Assembly (NCBI RefSeq): GCF_029603155.1
Contig: NZ_JAPMUA010000006.1
Coordinates: forward strand, 212,509-276,508
Direction of reading: 5' to 3'
Source of the DNA: Galbibacter pacificus
GTDB lineage: Bacteria > Bacteroidota > Bacteroidia > Flavobacteriales > Flavobacteriaceae
Length of the DNA: 64,000 nucleotides
In this document: piece by piece, positions 62,557-64,000 of the stretch
How positions within the stretch are numbered: position 1 is the stretch's first letter
Layout: every line of letters begins with the position of its first letter
Notes under the pieces: model-generated
What the model saw: the letters and a program-made list of their open reading frames with translations, nothing else
The model's database searches: none
Told to the model about the DNA's origin: nothing
Position numbers and translations under genes: made by a program

Positions 62557-64000
62557 TATTTAACTACAAATACCACATTGATAAGCGTATTGTAATCCGT
62601 TGGAACTGCTTTAATACCGTATGTCATAACTCCATTATCATTAATTGATACATTTTCAAAAACAGCAGGATCATAATACGTTACATAATAATAAAGTTCT
62701 GTTTTTGTATATGTTGGAATTTTTGCAGGCGCGCTACTACTTTTTGCCGATGATGTAATTGTCATTCCATATTGATCTACGTACTCTTTATACAAATCCT
62801 TTGTATTTACTGGTGAAACAATAGATGCATCTATAGCAATTGAAGGCGGATAGAAAATCCTAGCTGCTTTTGAGGTTACTTTGGTTATAGTATTTATCGC
62901 ATCGTCTACATTCGTTTCTGCAATACCATCCCCATCTACGTCAGACTCGATTTCCACTTCAGAAGCATTCTGGTCGTCGGTGTTTATGCTTGCTAAATCA
63001 ACTTGATTTCCTGATGTCTTAGGAGTTGATAATGTTAAAATATTTCCACTTAAACTTAAATCCTGAAGTTCGTTGCTAACATCTATATCTTTATCAGCGG
63101 TAATATGATTGCTTATTGCAGTTTCATTTGCGTCTATTTCCGTTTGCAAATTGGAGATAGAAGTATTGGCCTGTGACTTTGCTAAATTTAAATCTGCCTG
63201 AACTTCTTCAATGGCACCCTGTACATTGTTGCTGGCAACATCTGCCGTTGGTGTAAACGATACCTCGGAGGCCGTTTGGTCGTCCGTGCTCACACCGCTT
63301 ATGTCAACGGTCTTATCGGTATTCCCGCCTTCTGACAAGGTTATCACGCTTCCATCAAAGCTTAGCCCCGTCACCGTTTCGTTGCTGGTACTCCCGTCAA
63401 CCTCCGTAAAGGTACTGTTGACCACATAGGGGTCGGCAACAGTGCCGGTGCCCGTTATGCTCATATCTGTGCCCGCGTTTATCTTTGTCTCCGTTCCATC
63501 CGCAGAGGGCAGGGTCACGCTGTTCCCGCCTTCAATGGTCAATGTGTTCCCAGATATCGATAGGTCCTGTAACTCGTTCTTATCGTCCAGATCACTATCG
63601 GCGGCTATATGGTCGCTGATCGCCGTGGCGTTTGCCGCTATATCGGCATCGTTCGATTCTATGGCCGTCTTGTTGGCATCGATATTCGTGGCGTTGCCGG
63701 TGATGTTCGTTGTGTTCGTTGCGATACTGTTTGCATTGGCGGTGATGTCCGTTGCATTATCTGCTATGCCGTTGGCGTTAGCGGTAACGCGCACGTCCAG
63801 TGCCATTACTTCCGCCGATTCGTCCAAGGGCGACAGGTCTACCGTCACTCCCGTCCCGTCTTCTATGCCAAGGCTCAATATATTGTCAGTGCCCAACGTT
63901 GCAGATTCCAAATTCTGGTCGTCGCTGCTGATGTAGCCCGATAAATCGATCGGCGTCGCAGATGGGTTGTTCGTGATCTTCAGCTCGTTGCCGCTCAGTT
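62556..64000 (-). CDS. repetitive fibre-like surface protein (5' end beyond window)
   Basis: Partial gene: the frame is open to the right edge, so at least 481 residues are encoded and the true start lies outside. It contains repeated modules. One is a run of about nine heptads of the form (I/V)-x-x-N-x-x-x (at 63600-63788), a second shorter such run follows (ISNLQTE, IDANETA), and each is followed by NELQDLSxSGN-type beta strands. NNVQGAIEEVQADL resembles phage tail-fibre segments. The last 110 residues (ARIFYPPSIAID to VVFVVK) are a distinct non-repetitive C-terminal module. GC content is clearly higher in the right half (about 57% in 63601-63660, 23% in 62641-62700). Probably a trimeric stalk-like fibre or adhesin. 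Confidence 0.8.
   Translation of the reverse strand, partial: LSGNELKITNNPSATPIDLSGYISSDDQNLESATLGTDNILSLGIEDGTGVTVDLSPLDESAEVMALDVRVTANANGIADNATDITANANSIATNTTNITGNATNIDANKTAIESNDADIAANATAISDHIAADSDLDDKNELQDLSISGNTLTIEGGNSVTLPSADGTETKINAGTDMSITGTGTVADPYVVNSTFTEVDGSTSNETVTGLSFDGSVITLSEGGNTDKTVDISGVSTDDQTASEVSFTPTADVASNNVQGAIEEVQADLNLAKSQANTSISNLQTEIDANETAISNHITADKDIDVSNELQDLSLSGNILTLSTPKTSGNQVDLASINTDDQNASEVEIESDVDGDGIAETNVDDAINTITKVTSKAARIFYPPSIAIDASIVSPVNTKDLYKEYVDQYGMTITSSAKSSSAPAKIPTYTKTELYYYVTYYDPAVFENVSINDNGVMTYGIKAVPTDYNTLINVVFVVK

Noticed and set aside
1..64000. Phage, transposon or defence island
   Set aside because: No transposase, integrase, terminase, restriction enzyme, toxin-antitoxin pair or cas gene was recognised; nearly all genes are core or envelope functions.

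Overview
The window looks like an ordinary chromosomal segment from a marine-type member of the Flavobacteriaceae (Bacteroidota). The grounds are: a GldJ-type gliding lipoprotein and PorV (type IX secretion, T9SS); a PorP/SprF protein next to a T9SS type-B sorting-domain protein; the short ribosomal protein bTHX; a pdhA-pdhC operon without pdhB; TolC/EmrAB-type efflux; and repeated matches to the Bacteroidota -7 promoter box TAnnTTTG upstream of many genes. The sequence is AT-rich throughout, except for the GC-richer tail at the right edge. I saw no transposase, integrase, CRISPR array or recognisable phage gene.

Layout. 1-2.85 kb: end of a tryptophan operon (trpF-trpB-trpA) closed by a terminator. 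2.85-3.52 kb: a gene-free stretch with a phased 21-bp degenerate tandem array, a folded inverted-repeat element, and two adjacent 16-bp palindromes overlapping a promoter. 3.5-8.2 kb: tetR-tolC-emrA-emrB efflux operon. 8.3-14.4 kb: small housekeeping genes (a UDG-like protein, bTHX, yaaA, rluD, a PASTA protein, ddl, coaD). 14.4-17 kb: a multi-PAS histidine kinase overlapping a single-domain response regulator. 17-27.3 kb: SulP transporter, M14 peptidase, Nudix/pyrE divergent pair, SRPBCC, DUF389, and a minus-strand run manC-sprT-SDR-M28 peptidase. 27.4-35.5 kb: pdhC-pdhA-cdd-porV on the minus strand facing gldJ-murF on the plus strand. This is the conserved flavobacterial neighbourhood, but porU, expected between porV and gldJ, is absent. 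35.6-37.2 kb: two tandem Tat-exported ferritin-like proteins. 37.3-37.7 kb: a TTTAGGG repeat and two identical tRNA-Val genes. 37.8-44.9 kb: folC, tonB, exbD, exbB, nhaD, glutamate dehydrogenase and anmK, all minus. 44.9-54.6 kb, plus: acyl-CoA dehydrogenase, gltB-gltD, a DUF819 permease and a DUF4369 lipoprotein. 54.8-59.1 kb, minus: two tandem small membrane paralogues, marC, tRNA-Thr, a small helical protein, manA, queD and idi. 59.3 kb to the edge, minus: a three-gene surface cassette made of a fibre-like repetitive protein (cut by the window edge), a cadherin-like/type-B CTD protein, and a PorP/SprF partner.

Working together. trp, gltBD, glutamate dehydrogenase, pyrE and murF/ddl are core biosynthesis. 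ExbB/ExbD/TonB energise outer-membrane transport. PorV, GldJ, the PorP/SprF protein and the type-B cargo belong to T9SS and gliding or surface-fibre assembly. The most notable items are the fibre protein, whose stalk shows the Asn-at-d heptad signature of trimeric adhesin coiled coils; the missing porU; and the 21-bp array beside the efflux operon.
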